In this document: positions 45,312 through 57,265 of the stretch, piece after piece
Numbering within the stretch: the stretch's first letter is position 1
Layout: each line of letters begins with the position of its first letter
Assembly: GCA_010015805.1 (NCBI GenBank)
Contig: ML978122.1
Location: 2,080,453 to 2,144,452, forward strand
DNA from: Rhizodiscina lignyota
Lineage: Eukaryota; Ascomycota; Dothideomycetes; Aulographales; Rhizodiscinaceae
Length of the DNA: 64,000 nt
Direction: 5' to 3'
The notes under the pieces: model-generated
What the model was told of the DNA's origin: nothing
The model's database searches: none
The model's input: the letters and a program-made list of their open reading frames with translations, nothing else
Position numbers and translations under genes: made by a program

Positions 45312-46130
45312 ATGGACGTGCCCAAGTCAGCGCGCCCATGGCTCGTACTTGCTATCTCTAGTGGTGCTTGTGCGGCCTTCAATGGCGTCTTTGCGAAGCT
45401 GTAAGGTCAAAGGATACAGGCTCTGTTGTACGCAGACTGACTCTTACAGCACAACCACTTCTCTCACGTCCTCATGGGCCGGCTCCATAGCTTCAGGCCT
45501 CCATCTATCACCGGAAAACAAGCTTGTGGAATATGCTGTTCGCGGTGTACGTAAAATTATCCTTACGTGGAAAACCCTACATATCTCTCCCTTTCCATCC
45601 CATTGCTTCTGTTCACTGCCTCTGAAGTCCTGAGAGCGCCTTTCGACTAATATATTGAATGAACCTTTCAGACAATGTTCCTGTTCAACCTCCTGTTCAA
45701 CGCCATAATGTGGGCGCTCTTCACGCGAGCGCTCACTCTCGCACCGTCTGCTATCCGAGTCAATGTCCTCAATACCGCGTCAAACTTTCTCATTACAGCA
45801 GTAGTTGGCCTACTGGTATTTAGCGAAGCACTTCCGGCGTTGTGGTTTCTGGGTGCAGCAATGCTTGTTGCGGGAAGTGTGATCATTGGCGCAAGAGAGG
45901 AGAAGGGCCAGAATAAGGTCGAGGCTCACGAAGAGCCATTGATGGGCGTTGGGGCTGACGGGGTGGAGTTGGACGGGGCTGTGAATGATAACGTAGATAC
46001 GGATGCGCGTGGAAGAGGCACGGCCAGCTCAGATATCCCCGGAGAGGAAAGAGGTTCGAGAGAAAGAGATGGAAGTAAGCGGAGACGACATAGAGAAGAG
46101 GAGTCAGAGCCATACAGAGACGAAGAGTAA
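45312..46130 (+). CDS. TMEM42-like (EamA-type) membrane protein
   Basis: There are three exons, 45312-45400, 45450-45546 and 45672-46130; 214 residues. Text begins MDVPKSARPWLVLAISSGAC and AAFNGVFAKL, then TMFLFNLLFNAIMWALFTRA, LAPSAIRVNVLNTASNFLIT, VVGLLVFSEALPALWFLGAA and MLVAGSVIIGARE. This gives four membrane helices and the short EamA-like repeat of TMEM42 proteins, which resemble half of a drug/metabolite transporter. The C-terminal 70 residues are a charged, Gly/Glu/Arg-rich cytosolic tail. Transport substrate is unknown. Confidence 0.82.
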
Positions 46131-46289
46131 TCGCATTGTTTTGGTATCTAATGAAATTTGCTAAAATATATCTTCCAGAAAACTAACTGACATCGTGCTA
46201 GGAAATCGTATCTTGCAACTAAAGAGTAACAAAGCAGTTCAACTCCAAATAACCTTATCCCAAAACTTAAAACAGAAATCAAATCATGT

Positions 46290-48183
46290 TCACGCATCCT
46301 TGCGCTGAAGGAACAAGAGGCAGTCACGACCACGGATGCGCCTCAAATCATCTTCCTTTATCTTCTGGAGCAGAGCATCATCACACTCCCACCAAGATTC
46401 TCCCTTCTTGGCATAGCACACGTGGTGCCCATCATCTTCGCTGCAAAGCACAGCTGCCTTGACCTCGTAAAGCGCATTATCCGCTTCAGTTGGAGACCAC
46501 ATTCCTAGATCCAGAGGCTTCGACAGAAATGTGGCGCCGGTGACCACCTTTTCGTGCTTCAGGCTCAGGATGAGATTGTTCGGAAGGACGCCGAAGCTGG
46601 GGTAGAAATTGAAATCTGGGGATTTGGAATCCTTATTCCTCCTTTCGCCCTTCTTCTCGTTCTTTTTGTTGCATTTCTTGCAGTTCTTCGAATCCGTAAC
46701 CGATGTCTTTTCGCGCATGTAGTTGTCCACAGATTTCGTGAGATCAGTAGCATTACCTGAATTCGGCGCATTGATCTTTAGGATCCAGCCAGTTTCTACT
46801 CCACCTTGTTGCTGATTGTCAGCACCGCAATCGCTGCATATACACCGGGGATATAGCCGATACTTCAGCTCGCTCATGAGATACCCAGGATCACCGGTTT
46901 TCTTCTCCTCAACCAGGCCGGTAAGCTCGAGCAGCTCGTCCTTAGTTGTTTGACGATAGTGGATGTTTTCAAGGAGATATTCGAGGAATTTCTCTGGGCT
47001 CCTGTGGTCCGCCTTGTCACGCTCTGCGTCTTCGTACGAATGCTGCAGCGGGAACGACGAAACTAACTCCTCCTTCGACGATGAGCTAGCCAGTTTCGCG
47101 AGAAGCGCTACTGCTTCGGCTGCCGGGCACTGCTCGCTCTGATGGGCTCGCACGTACTTCTGGGCGTACAGTCTACGGCCTTGCGTCGTCAGCAGGTCCT
47201 CCTCTGAGATGCCTTCGAAGCGCAAAGGCATATCCATGTCTACGGCCTGTGAAAGCTCTTTCACATTGAGTGTAGCAGCAAGAGCTTGGATAGCGCTGTT
47301 GATGTATGAAGCTCCGCCGGCGTTCTGGAGCGGCTTGACGGGTTTCTGGTCTGCTGCAGTCGAAACTGCATTCTCGTCGGATTCTGGCTTGAGAAGCTTG
47401 CTTCGCACCTGATCAGAGAGTAGGTGATCGGAGCCAGTGGAGGTGTGAGTGCTCGCTGGAGAGCCATTCGGAGGTGAGGAACCGTCCGCTGGCCCCTGAG
47501 TACGCTTCCGAACATCTCCCGCCTTCTGATCAGGAGTGGTTCGGCCCGAGGAGACTTCTCCTCCTCCAGCCTGCGACTTGTGCTTTTTCACTGGTGGCCC
47601 GGTGGTGTGTTTGTCAGCAGACATGTCGTCAACCTTCCGTTTCTTCTCGTTCGATAGAGTTGGTGGTGCCGGAGTCGTGTTTGCTCTGGAATACTTCCCT
47701 GCGCTTTTAAGTGCAGACGCGGGAATCTTGTTCTTGAGGGCTTGAACCCAGGCTTTGCTAGCAGCTATTGAAGCATATGCCTCAGGCGTAAAGGGAGGTA
47801 GTGTTGTTCGTGGCACGTAGGGCTTAGGCTGCTTCGCCGGTCGTGTTCGACGGGTGGACTTTGGTGTCGACTCCTTCGATGATACTTGTGCAGATGCTGC
47901 ATAAATCTATCCGAATATAGTAAGTATTTAGTTTGTGTTTACTCGAAGCCGGTGAGAGTACCTTTGATTTCTTAGTAGTGTGTCGTGCAATTCGCTTGTC
48001 GGTGTCTTGGTCGATGTCGTCGATGTCCCGCTTTCGCTTTGGTTTATCTTCTTTCGATGCCGGCGAAGGCGCCTTGGACTTCTTGTCTGTCTGGCGGGCA
48101 GACTGCTGGCCGGAGACTTTGTCAGTATTTTCGCTAGCTAGCTTTCGCTTGTTGCTAGGCTCTTTGAGTTGACGTGATGGCAT
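46290..48183 (-). CDS. USP-fold protein with catalytic Cys replaced by Ser (probable pseudo-deubiquitinase)
   Basis: There are two exons, 48183-47962 and 47906-46290; about 612 residues. The first 240 residues are basic, Lys/Ser-rich and probably disordered, with nuclear-localisation-like runs (KPKRKRD, EKKRKV). The Cys box reads PLQNAGGASYINSAIQAL. Against the USP consensus (N-x-G-N-T-C-Y-x-N) the nucleophile position is Ser, codon TCA at 47309-47307. A Zn ribbon is seen as CICSDC and CKKCNK, and the His box DDGHHVCYAKKGESWWECDD is kept. The fold therefore looks whole, but cysteine-protease activity should be absent or very weak. It might bind ubiquitin as an adaptor. Confidence 0.8.
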
Positions 48184-48607
48184 GTTGGATAGACGGAAAT
48201 TGGTCGAAGTGGAAAGTGGTTGGTGACAAGTTACTCCGTGGTTGGGGAATCGTGATGGAAAAGTGGTAGTGGACGTGATTTGCGCATTTTTATACAGTGA
48301 CCGCGTCTTGTGTTCAATAGTAGTCAACTCGTCGATGTTCCATTGTCAATACACGCTTGTGTTCCTATTGTCGAGGCCGAGTGGCTCATGGGTTGTATTA
48401 TTCGTGAAGTATTCAAAAACGCATCTAAATATACTAACTATACATTGAAATTACATCATCCCAATACTGAATTCAAGGTTGAAGACGTGAAAGATGCTAC
48501 AATGCACCTCAAACGTGACTCCGCGATACTGTGCACCTGAAGGCATTCCATATCATCCATATTAGGAGACTGTACAGTTCAACAAGTATATACACAATAT
48601 TACTGCC

Positions 48608-51510
48608 TTAATAACAATGTCTACATGGCCGTCCATTGGACCGGGCCTCCTCCAGGACTTCCTTTGCCGCGTTTTCTGCCTTTGCGGCATGATGTTGGGC
48701 CATAGCTGCTGTTGGTACCTTGAGTCAAGGCCAGTACCAGGCTCGGGCATACCTACGAACGATTCTGGACACAGCGTTGTGTCGTTATTGAATACTTGCG
48801 ATTCGGATGCCAAGTTCCGGCAATGCTTAAGTACTCACGGCCTGGAAGACGCTTTAGTACATGTACAACACAATTTTCAGAAAGTATACCTTACGCGCAA
48901 TTGCATGTGACTGGAAAGCAACACGAGACACTGCGCAAGTGTCGAAGGCGCGGAAGACACTTTCTCGTTTGTTGAACGCAGCGCCGATATCGATAACACT
49001 AGAAATTTGACCTCGAACAATATTGCAGCGGCGTACCAGTGTCTAGTGAAAATTGTATGCTACATGCCCAGGATTCCCATGCACACTCACTTCCGCACTT
49101 AGTTCACCCAGTCTCTCCTGTGTCAGCAGCTCCACTCTGTTTCCTATCCCACCGGCCGGCATTTCGATGCGCTGTGGCGGACTCGGCGCCTCATATACAG
49201 CGGTGTCTACTCCCCCGAGTTCCGATCTTGGTGGTGCTGGTGTTGATATAGGTGACGGCACGCCTGTGTTTCCTTGCCAGTATGGCCATCCATTGTCATT
49301 ATATTGTGGTCCACTAGTGTGATTGTACATGTGGGCAGACGCTGGAAGTGCAAAGTCGAAGGGTGGATTAGGCCGCGAGCCACTGGAGGAGCGGCGGCGC
49401 CGTGCTCCGCCAACAAGGACGAAAGGGTCGTGACCTTGAGGTGGATGGCTTGGTGGGATCCCTGGATTTCTCGTCGGATCGGTGGGGAAATGGTCTGTAG
49501 GTCCCCTGCTGTGAGATGGAGGATGCATCTGTGTGTGATTGGTGTTGGGGCCGCCTGAGCCTGTGGTTGTACTGTTTGGAGTGTTTCCAGTCGAGGTGGG
49601 ATTGAGATTGTGAGCGCTCGGGCCATTGCTGCCAGGTCCTGTACTTGTACCATTCGGCATTGAGCTACGGCGATCGGCACCGGAATTAGTGGAGTGGAGG
49701 TTGGGATCATCATCGCCGCCATCGCCGTCTCCAGACCTGGGCTTATTCTTCGGAGCGTACGGTGGCACAATCGGCGGAATGAAAAACGAGACAGGAGCTC
49801 CTCCTGGTCCTAATGGTTGTAACAACGGCGTCGGATCTTGAAGTGGTGGGCCAGGAGGACCAAGTCCAGTCGAATTTGGCGGGAGCGCCGGCTGATTAGG
49901 GACACCCGTATTGTTCAGCGGTGGCTGAGGCTGAGAAGGAAGCCCAGTGTGGTTCGGATTGAATTCGTTCCCGTTTGGTCCAATGGGATGCGACATCTCA
50001 CTACCGTTTGGCGCATACGGATGCGTTGGTAAGCCTGTATGGTTTGGCGGTATGCCGTTCAGAGGTGGTTGCAGTTCGCTTCCATTTGGAGTATATCCTG
50101 GAGGTGCAGGTGTACCCGGACCAGAAACATGATTGACCTCCACGTTGGATCCTTTGTCGAAATAAGATGGAGACCCAGGCTGATGTTCCGTGCCCGTTGG
50201 ACCGAATGGGGAATGAGGCATGTTTTGAATATACTTGAAGAGGTACCATCCGCCTGCACCAAGTCCGGCAATGAGTATGGGAATACCTATTCCCAGTCCA
50301 ACTTTGGCACCGGTTGACAGCCCGCTTGGTCCTACAGAAGCAAGCGTGCAATTCTGAATTGGAAGATCAGACGTGACACCAATGCTGAACATTGCATTGG
50401 CTTTGTCTGTATTATCAGTAATCTCGATCTTGAGGTCACCGTCGGCTTCTGCGACAACATCAACCACCTCGGTTCCAGTATAGCCATAGCTGCCATAGTC
50501 AAAGGAGCTTGAACTCGTATCGTTGTTGACTGTTGCCTTTCCGAGAGAAGAGCCAGACGAGTCTGTTATGCTCACAGCTAGAGTACTCGCATTGACGCTT
50601 GTGATGGTGAATTCCAACTGCTCGCTCTTCTTCGCGGAATATGTGTAACTGCTGGATTGGGATTTGCTGACGTAACCAGTGGAGAGACCACTCAAGAGCA
50701 CATCTGAAGGTCCCTGTGAATTATCATTATTCGTAAGGCCATTGACAATGACGAGATTCACGAAGCTTTGCTGGGCGGTGCTATCGGTGATTGTTGAAAA
50801 TGTCCCTCCAGAGTTCATGATGGCAGCAAGAACTCCCGAATCTTGGTATGATGAATCCAATGAGAGGAAACCGAAGGATACACGGATGCCTTTCGCTGCT
50901 GCGTTATTGATGGTGTCAATAAGCTCCTGGGTGTTGTCGTCTTCGCCGTCTGTGAAGACGATTATCCCACTACGACCAGATGTTGTACCGGTTCCGTTTC
51001 CAATTTGATCCATGGCAGATTGGACACCACTAGCGATATACGTGCCACCATAAGGTTCAATCTGGCCGAAGGCCGAATTCGCGCCTGCTGGATCGCTAAG
51101 AGGGTATAAGATGTCTGCCTCACCCCCAAATTCAACAACGGTCACAAGATCGGCTTTGGCGTCCCCAGATGCTTTCGACTTTGGAATCAGCCATGAGTTA
51201 ATCGCTCGAGATGCAGAAATGCGGTAGTCGTACTGTCGAAAATTAGCAGGTATCGGACATATTTAAATTATGGATTTACAGGATCATTTTCCAGCATTGA
51301 GCCGCTGGCATCAATGACGATCCCAACCTTTCGGCCGCCATCGTTTGATTTCGCCTGCAATTCCGTACATTGAACCTGTTTGGTTGGTTTCTGTTTTGAC
51401 GAGGCTGGGGTAGTTGATAGGAGTTGACGGCCAGAAATTCTACCAGCGGACGTAACAGTTACAAATAGAAGCAAAATTGATACAATGAGTCTCATAGTGA
51501 TGGACGACAT
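48608..51510 (-). CDS. VWA-domain single-pass membrane protein with Pro-rich cytosolic region
   Basis: There are four exons, 51510-51280, 51232-49091, 49042-48890 and 48718-48608, all in phase; about 878 residues. It opens with a signal peptide (MRLIVSILLLFVTVTSA). The VWA domain has the MIDAS motif DASGS in VGIVIDASGSML, the Thr of GGTYIASG, and VFTDGEDDN. A beta-sandwich-like segment follows, then one membrane helix (VGLGIGIPILIAGLGAGGWY). A long Pro/Asn/Gly-rich region and a conserved-looking C-terminus (IDIGAAFNKRESVFRAF) complete it. It is probably a cell-surface adhesion-type protein. The last two exons rest on splice phase: the strong GTGAGT donor at 49090 avoids a premature end. The final junction is less sure. 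Confidence 0.8.
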
Positions 51511-53351
51511 GCTGGTATTGTGATAACTGCCAGATGAGTCCCCAAGGAAATCGGCTTCATTTTGTATCAAGTAGATGCGCCTTTAAGTGTTAGCCAGACC
51601 AACAACTCTCAACTTCGAAGCGAGTGTGGCGGCCATACGATACGCCCTGTCCCTTGGCATTGGATAGTCAATACGAAACGAGGTGCAGCGGGAAAGTTGG
51701 TGGAGGACGTGTAGGTGATTGATGCTAAATTAGTTCACTGGCATGATAACCAATAGATGTCAAGGAAACGAAATAAGGACGATAATGAGAATCCAAAGGT
51801 AAAGGGAATAGAAAATAAGCGCCCCTGCGGTAGTACTACTGCTCCACTGTGTTTCTCGTACAGTAATGGCTTCCACAGCCCACGCATGCAACCGCTCATA
51901 GTAGGAAGAGATCTGATTCTCTACGGTTCCAACGATATGGTAGGGCAGGTTGCTGCGAGTGTGAAAAGAAAACTGTTAATTCCTTGTCTAAAGTTCAGCT
52001 TTAAGGGGGGGAGGCGCTGCTTGGCAACGCCGTCCGCGTTAACGTTAAATTTGATATTGGGCTGAACGACTTCGGCAAGTTCCACGACTGTCGGTGCTAG
52101 GTAACGCAGTTCTAATAATGGTCTGCTCCATCTTGGCAAGGCATTCTCGCGCTTTCAGCTGGAATTTGCGTGGTCAAAAGTCTCAATCACCTTCATGGCA
52201 GTCTCGACGAAGCTACTCTTGATTTTAACAAGAAACGAACGTCCTGGTTGACTGATGGGAGTTCCTGAGACCCGAAAGACTTCGTCGGAATATTAATCCA
52301 ATATCGGTCGGTACACTGCTGATGGTTGAAGGATTGATGATGAAGAATGTTGGGTTCCAGTCGAACTTCTTCAGTTCAGGGGCTAGCAGACGTCCACTGC
52401 CAAGCTTCCGCTCCGCGGGCGGACTTCCTCCCCGCACATTGGGGACATCTGGGATCAAAGTCCAGATATTCTTCCGCGCCTAGCGGTCTGAAACAGTTTC
52501 GAACATGTCTAACTTTCATATAACCCAGTGTCTCTCAGGCCAGCTCTGGATTCCGGACGCGTCGATGTCAAAGACCATCGTCTCTGTTTACTTGCAGGGT
52601 TCAGGGGCAGGGTCGTCTTCAAGGTCCAGGTTACTGAAAAACTTCGTCCCCAGAACTTCAACTCATCAGCAATGCCATCATCCATATATGGACGAACACT
52701 TCATAGGTTCATAGGCATCGTGATTTCGTGAAGGAGACTTTTGATCTTGCGACAACAGCCACTTCTTCATGGCATCATCCGCCATTTCGGCCAATCAACC
52801 GGGTTTGAAAGCTGAACCGTGCGACGCGCTTCCGAGACCCTCAGTGCGGGTCTTCTCGCCGGGGAAGGCCTCAAACCCAATCATTTTACGTGTCATCGTG
52901 CGATTCGATGCAGCGCTGATATCCAGAGACGTTGCTACGGCAGCGCACAAGGGTTTGCATGAATTTCAAACCGGGAGGACGACATGATGTGCTCATTGCG
53001 TTCTCTCGACGCGTGACGTCGCGCGTGCTCTCTTAGGCGACAGCTCTGACCTGGCCCAAGCCCAATGACGGCAAGAGCAGGGATACAACGAACGCACTTG
53101 CATTTATTGAGAGACATCCATGGACCTCAAAGAATTTTCCTCTTCCAGGCTTCACATGTTGTGAGACTGATTCACATTTTGCTTTCACCGAATTGCTTCA
53201 TCGCATATTGTGGCTCAGACAGTGGTGTCGCCGTTAACAGCTAGCTACCCTTTGCTCTCTGATATTTTATCCTCACCGCTGCTCTCTTCCTTGTCTGCCT
53301 CATTAAACGTTTCTTCCTTTGCCTCATACAGCTGATGAACTTCTAAACACC
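51511..53351. other. 1.8-kb divergent region without a supported gene
   Basis: This lies between the VWA gene (-) and the coiled-coil gene (+). Frames up to about 100 codons occur, for example around 52225-52458 (-) and 52505-52731 (+). They are fragmentary and show no domain I recognise. They may be remains of a gene or chance frames. Both flanking promoters should lie here. Confidence 0.4.
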
Positions 53352-56300
53352 ATGGCTTCACAATCTTCGAATGCCCTTCGTCGGAAGAGAAGGAGCAGCG
53401 CCGTTGCTGAACGCGATAACAATAAACGCACCAAGCGAACATCGACGCCCAATGTCCAGCAGCTCCAGGCTGAGCGAGAGCAGTCCGAGAACCCAGGACC
53501 TGTAGCAAGCCAAGACACTATCGAAATGACTGAGAACGAGCTTAATAGCAGCATCGAGGTAGCCCAGCAAGCCAACAACGATCGCTCCAAGCATGTCCGA
53601 TTCGCTGGCCAAACCCCCTCCACCCACGCTGAGCATCCTCCAACTCCACCGGATACTGTCAGTCCTGCTATTCCAAATGACACAGGGCTGACACCGTACA
53701 TCCAGCGTACCTCATTATCGCCACACCCACAGAGTAGCTCTCATCGCCGTCGCAGCTCCATGACACCGATCATACGCGATACTCCTGATGGCACCGTCGT
53801 TGCAGAAGTACAGTTTTCTCCACTCAGTCAAGTCATTAACGAGCGATCCCGCCGTCGATTGAGACGAAGCCATCTTAGTGAGGAGGTCAATGACATCGAG
53901 GAGCATAAGAAGGAAGATGCGAAGACTAGGCAGGAGCTGGAGGAGTTAAAGAAACAGATGCAGGAGAAAAACAAGCGTATGAAAGAGCTGGAGTGGGAAT
54001 TGGAGAGCCAGCGACAAATGGGCATTGACATCTCTCAAGCTTCTGAAGAGGAGCAGAGGAAAAACCGGGAAATGCAGGAAGAGCTTAAGAAGCTGGAACA
54101 GGAAGTTGAAGAGCACAAACATGCCCATGATGTCTCAATGAGGGATGACGATGACCTGGTCCTTTTTGAAAATACAGTGGAAGCGCCTGATTCAAGAGAA
54201 GCCACTGCCATTGTCACCAATGAAGAAAACGACACTACCCTCATTGATCCAGGTGATACCGAGGTTTCGACTGGATCTGTTACGCCCGCGATCAAATTAC
54301 CTTCCTCGTTCGTAACGGAGCAAGCGCTGTACGCAGTCCATGATCCAACACGCGAAGCAGAAGTACAGCGCTTCGAGGAGGTCACCACACACCTGAACCA
54401 CGACCTCGCTGCTGCTAGGGCCGAACTTCAGATCCTCACCACCGAATTGCAGACCTTGGGCTTCTCAGGGCTCAATTCGGGTACAGAAAACGTCCTTACA
54501 AACCTGCGCGCCGCCTTCCATGATGCCCGTTACCAGCTCAACCACATGTTGCCCGAAGCAGAAGGCCACAAGTTCGAAAACGCGCAATTCCTTAAACTGC
54601 TTGTCGACAATATCCACAGCTTGCGGCTGAAGGTCGAGGACCAAAAGGAGATGATCCGCAAGGCGGATGAAACAGAGCTCGTCATGAAGGAACAGCATTC
54701 TAACCTTCTCGAGCAATTTACCGAGAGCGAACAGCGCAAGCGGCATCTCGAAAAGCAGTGGAACAGAATGGACCTCCTTGCCGAAGAGCGTGGAAAGAAG
54801 ATTGTCGACTTTGAAGACGAACTTAGCGAATGGAAAGAGGGCTGTGATGAGCGGGACAAGATCATTGCTGACGATGATCAAAGGATTGCTGAGTTGGAAG
54901 AGGATGTTGAGATGCGTGATCAGGACAAGGAGAGGCTGCAGAACGCGATTAACAGTTACAGGAAAGAGTTGGACCAGGCTGAGGCGCTGCTGCACAAGGT
55001 TGAAGAAGAGTATAAGCAGCATGTTGCGACGATGGAGATGGAACATGCACAGACCGTTTTGGATTTAGGTGCTCAAATACGCGATATCAACGACGCGAAA
55101 ATCACGGCTGAGAAAGACGTGGAAGCGAAAGGGACGAGGATTACACATCTGGAAGACGAGATTTCGCGTGCGACAAACGATATCGATGATCTCAAAACCC
55201 AGCTGGCAGCGTCGCAAGAAGAAGTTACCACACAACGCTCCCAGCGCGAGATGGCCGAGCTGGAGATCGACGAAAAGCAATCATTCATCACGGGCCTGGA
55301 GCTCAGACTCGAGAGCGCCGAAGAAAACCTGGACGATCTAAAAGCGCAGCTCGAGCAGGTCGGCAGTATTGCAGACTCGGAGCGCCATCAACGTGAGGCA
55401 GCTGAGGTAGAGCTTGATAATCGCAACACGGATGTTGAGATTCTGGATGAGCGTATAAAGAAAGCTGGCATAGAAGCCAATGTGATCAAGAGCAAGCTGT
55501 TTGAAGTGCAGCAGCGTCGGGAGAAGGAGGTTGCCGAACTCACGGCTGCTGCTGCGGGTCGCGAGGCGATTCTCAGCGCCGAGCTGGATGGAGAGCGAGA
55601 TGCGAGAGCTGCGGCTGAGGAGCGTGTAGAAGAACTCAATGATGTGATTGCGGATATGGAGGAGAAGATCAGGGCGACCGAAGACACGATGGAGCAGCTC
55701 CTTGCTGAGAAGGATGAAATAATTGCGGATCGTGAAGGCAGGATTCAGGAGTTGGAGGGAGAGGCGATTGAGGACGCGGAGAAAAAGTATGTGCCAGAGC
55801 CACCTGCATTGAAACACTTACTTATATGATTATTGTTACAGTGAAGCTACCATTGCGGCCAAGGACGAAGCTATCGAAGAGCTTAATGATAACCTCGACT
55901 CGAAGAAGCAGGAACTGGAGGCTTTGCAACAACTCAAACAGTCCCTCGAAAGACGCATCGAAGATGAAGCCGCCGCGATGCTTGAAGCCGAAAACGCCCA
56001 CAACGACACCATTGCTGGGCTCAACTCGTCCCTCAACGCGCGGGACAGGGAGATTGGAAAGCTCCTACTGGAGCAAGAAGATGCAGAGAAGAGATATGCA
56101 GAAGTGATGCACGGCAAGAACGAGAAGATTGAAGATCTTGAACTCTTGGCTGAAAGTCGACTGGGCGACATCAACAATCTCCATGTGCAGGTCAACGACT
56201 TGAAGGACAAGCTGAGCCAAAGCGTGCGTATGAGCAGGGAAACTGTTGATAGGATCAATAAGAGGATGGCTACAGCGCTGGCTGATAGTCAGAACGAGCA

Positions 56301-56544
56301 ACGGGAGTTGGTCGATGAGGGCGATCGATTGATGACGGATGCTGGATCGCAGATTCTGATGGTTGATGGTGCGGCTGATGCTGAAGAACTCAAGCCATTG
56401 CCCACGAGAAGCACGAGGGCTACTGTCAGGAAGCGAAAGAGAGATCATGACTCTGGCATTGGTCTTGACAGAAGCAGTGAAGAGGAGGATGAGGAGAGCA
56501 TGGTTGAGGACATGAGCCCATTCCTGACTGCATCAGCGTTGTGA
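53352..56544 (+). CDS. large coiled-coil protein, probably nuclear
   Basis: There are two exons, 53352-55786 and 55842-56544, with a 55-base intron; 1045 residues. The first 180 residues are basic and Ser/Pro/Thr-rich (LRRKRRSSAVAE, PPTPPDTVSP, HRRRSSMTP, many SP/TP sites) and look disordered. Residues about 185-260 and 330-960 have dense heptad patterns rich in Glu, Lys, Leu and Gln, that is, long coiled coils. The tail has a basic cluster (RATVRKRKRDHD), an acidic Ser cluster and ends DMSPFLTASAL. I do not recognise an orthologue. Scaffold, spindle-pole or nuclear-architecture roles would all fit the form, but none is shown. Confidence 0.8.
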
Positions 56545-57265
56545 AGGCCTAACAGGTATGGACTTGTTCTTGCATCTTCAAACTTGCAGACATACTGTCC
56601 TTCATTCTGTACGCATATCAGCGTTTTGGGGAGTCTGTAAATATTGCCTAACGATGTAACGACTGGCGAATATTGATTGGTCCTCTTTTTCTTTCCTGCA
56701 AGATAGCAGGGCAGTTCTAGGGTTTGTAGAGCACTTGCAGCCTTATCAATAATATTTTCACAATCCAATTCCATGATAGGCGTTATTCCTGCTTGTTACC
56801 CGCAGGCACAGCTCGTCGGCGGCCGACGACGGACTCCGCAAGTGTGCGGAAGCCTGCAAGCTGGATGCCAGGTGAGCAGAAAAACTTGTCTGGACAGCAA
56901 GCTTGTGTGCTGGGGCTCAATTCCGGCGGCAGGATAAATAGAAATGACAATTGCTTTGCTCTTCTAAGCCCTCTCAGTTATTCCTAATTGCGCGTGCGGA
57001 GGATATCATTTATTATCTAGGGCTGGATTGATTCCCGCGCTCCTGCCGGTTACGGAGCTCGCTTGCTCTGAATATGGCAGCTGCGCTCGACCCCCCGATT
57101 TATCGGGATATCGTCATCGGACCGAGAGAGCTCTCCCCAATATCACCTCCCACATGCACCACTCACACAGCTGCCTTTTTCGACCATTGCTGCACCTCTC
57201 AGCTCCCTTACTCTAATCCTGCCATACACTCATGGACACCATTTAATCTCCCCCTCTCCCACAAA
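56545..57265. other. intergenic and 5' leader of the F-box gene
   Basis: No independent gene seen. The frame of the F-box protein stays open upstream to an ATG at 57074. If that ATG were used it would add 64 residues without family features. Confidence 0.4.

Noticed and set aside
51900-52731. Possible oxidoreductase-like fragments on both strands
   Set aside because: Fragments are short and switch strands, and no motif could be identified with confidence.
54465-55046. 193-codon minus-strand frame inside the coiled-coil gene
   Set aside because: A shadow of the Glu/Lys-rich coding strand.
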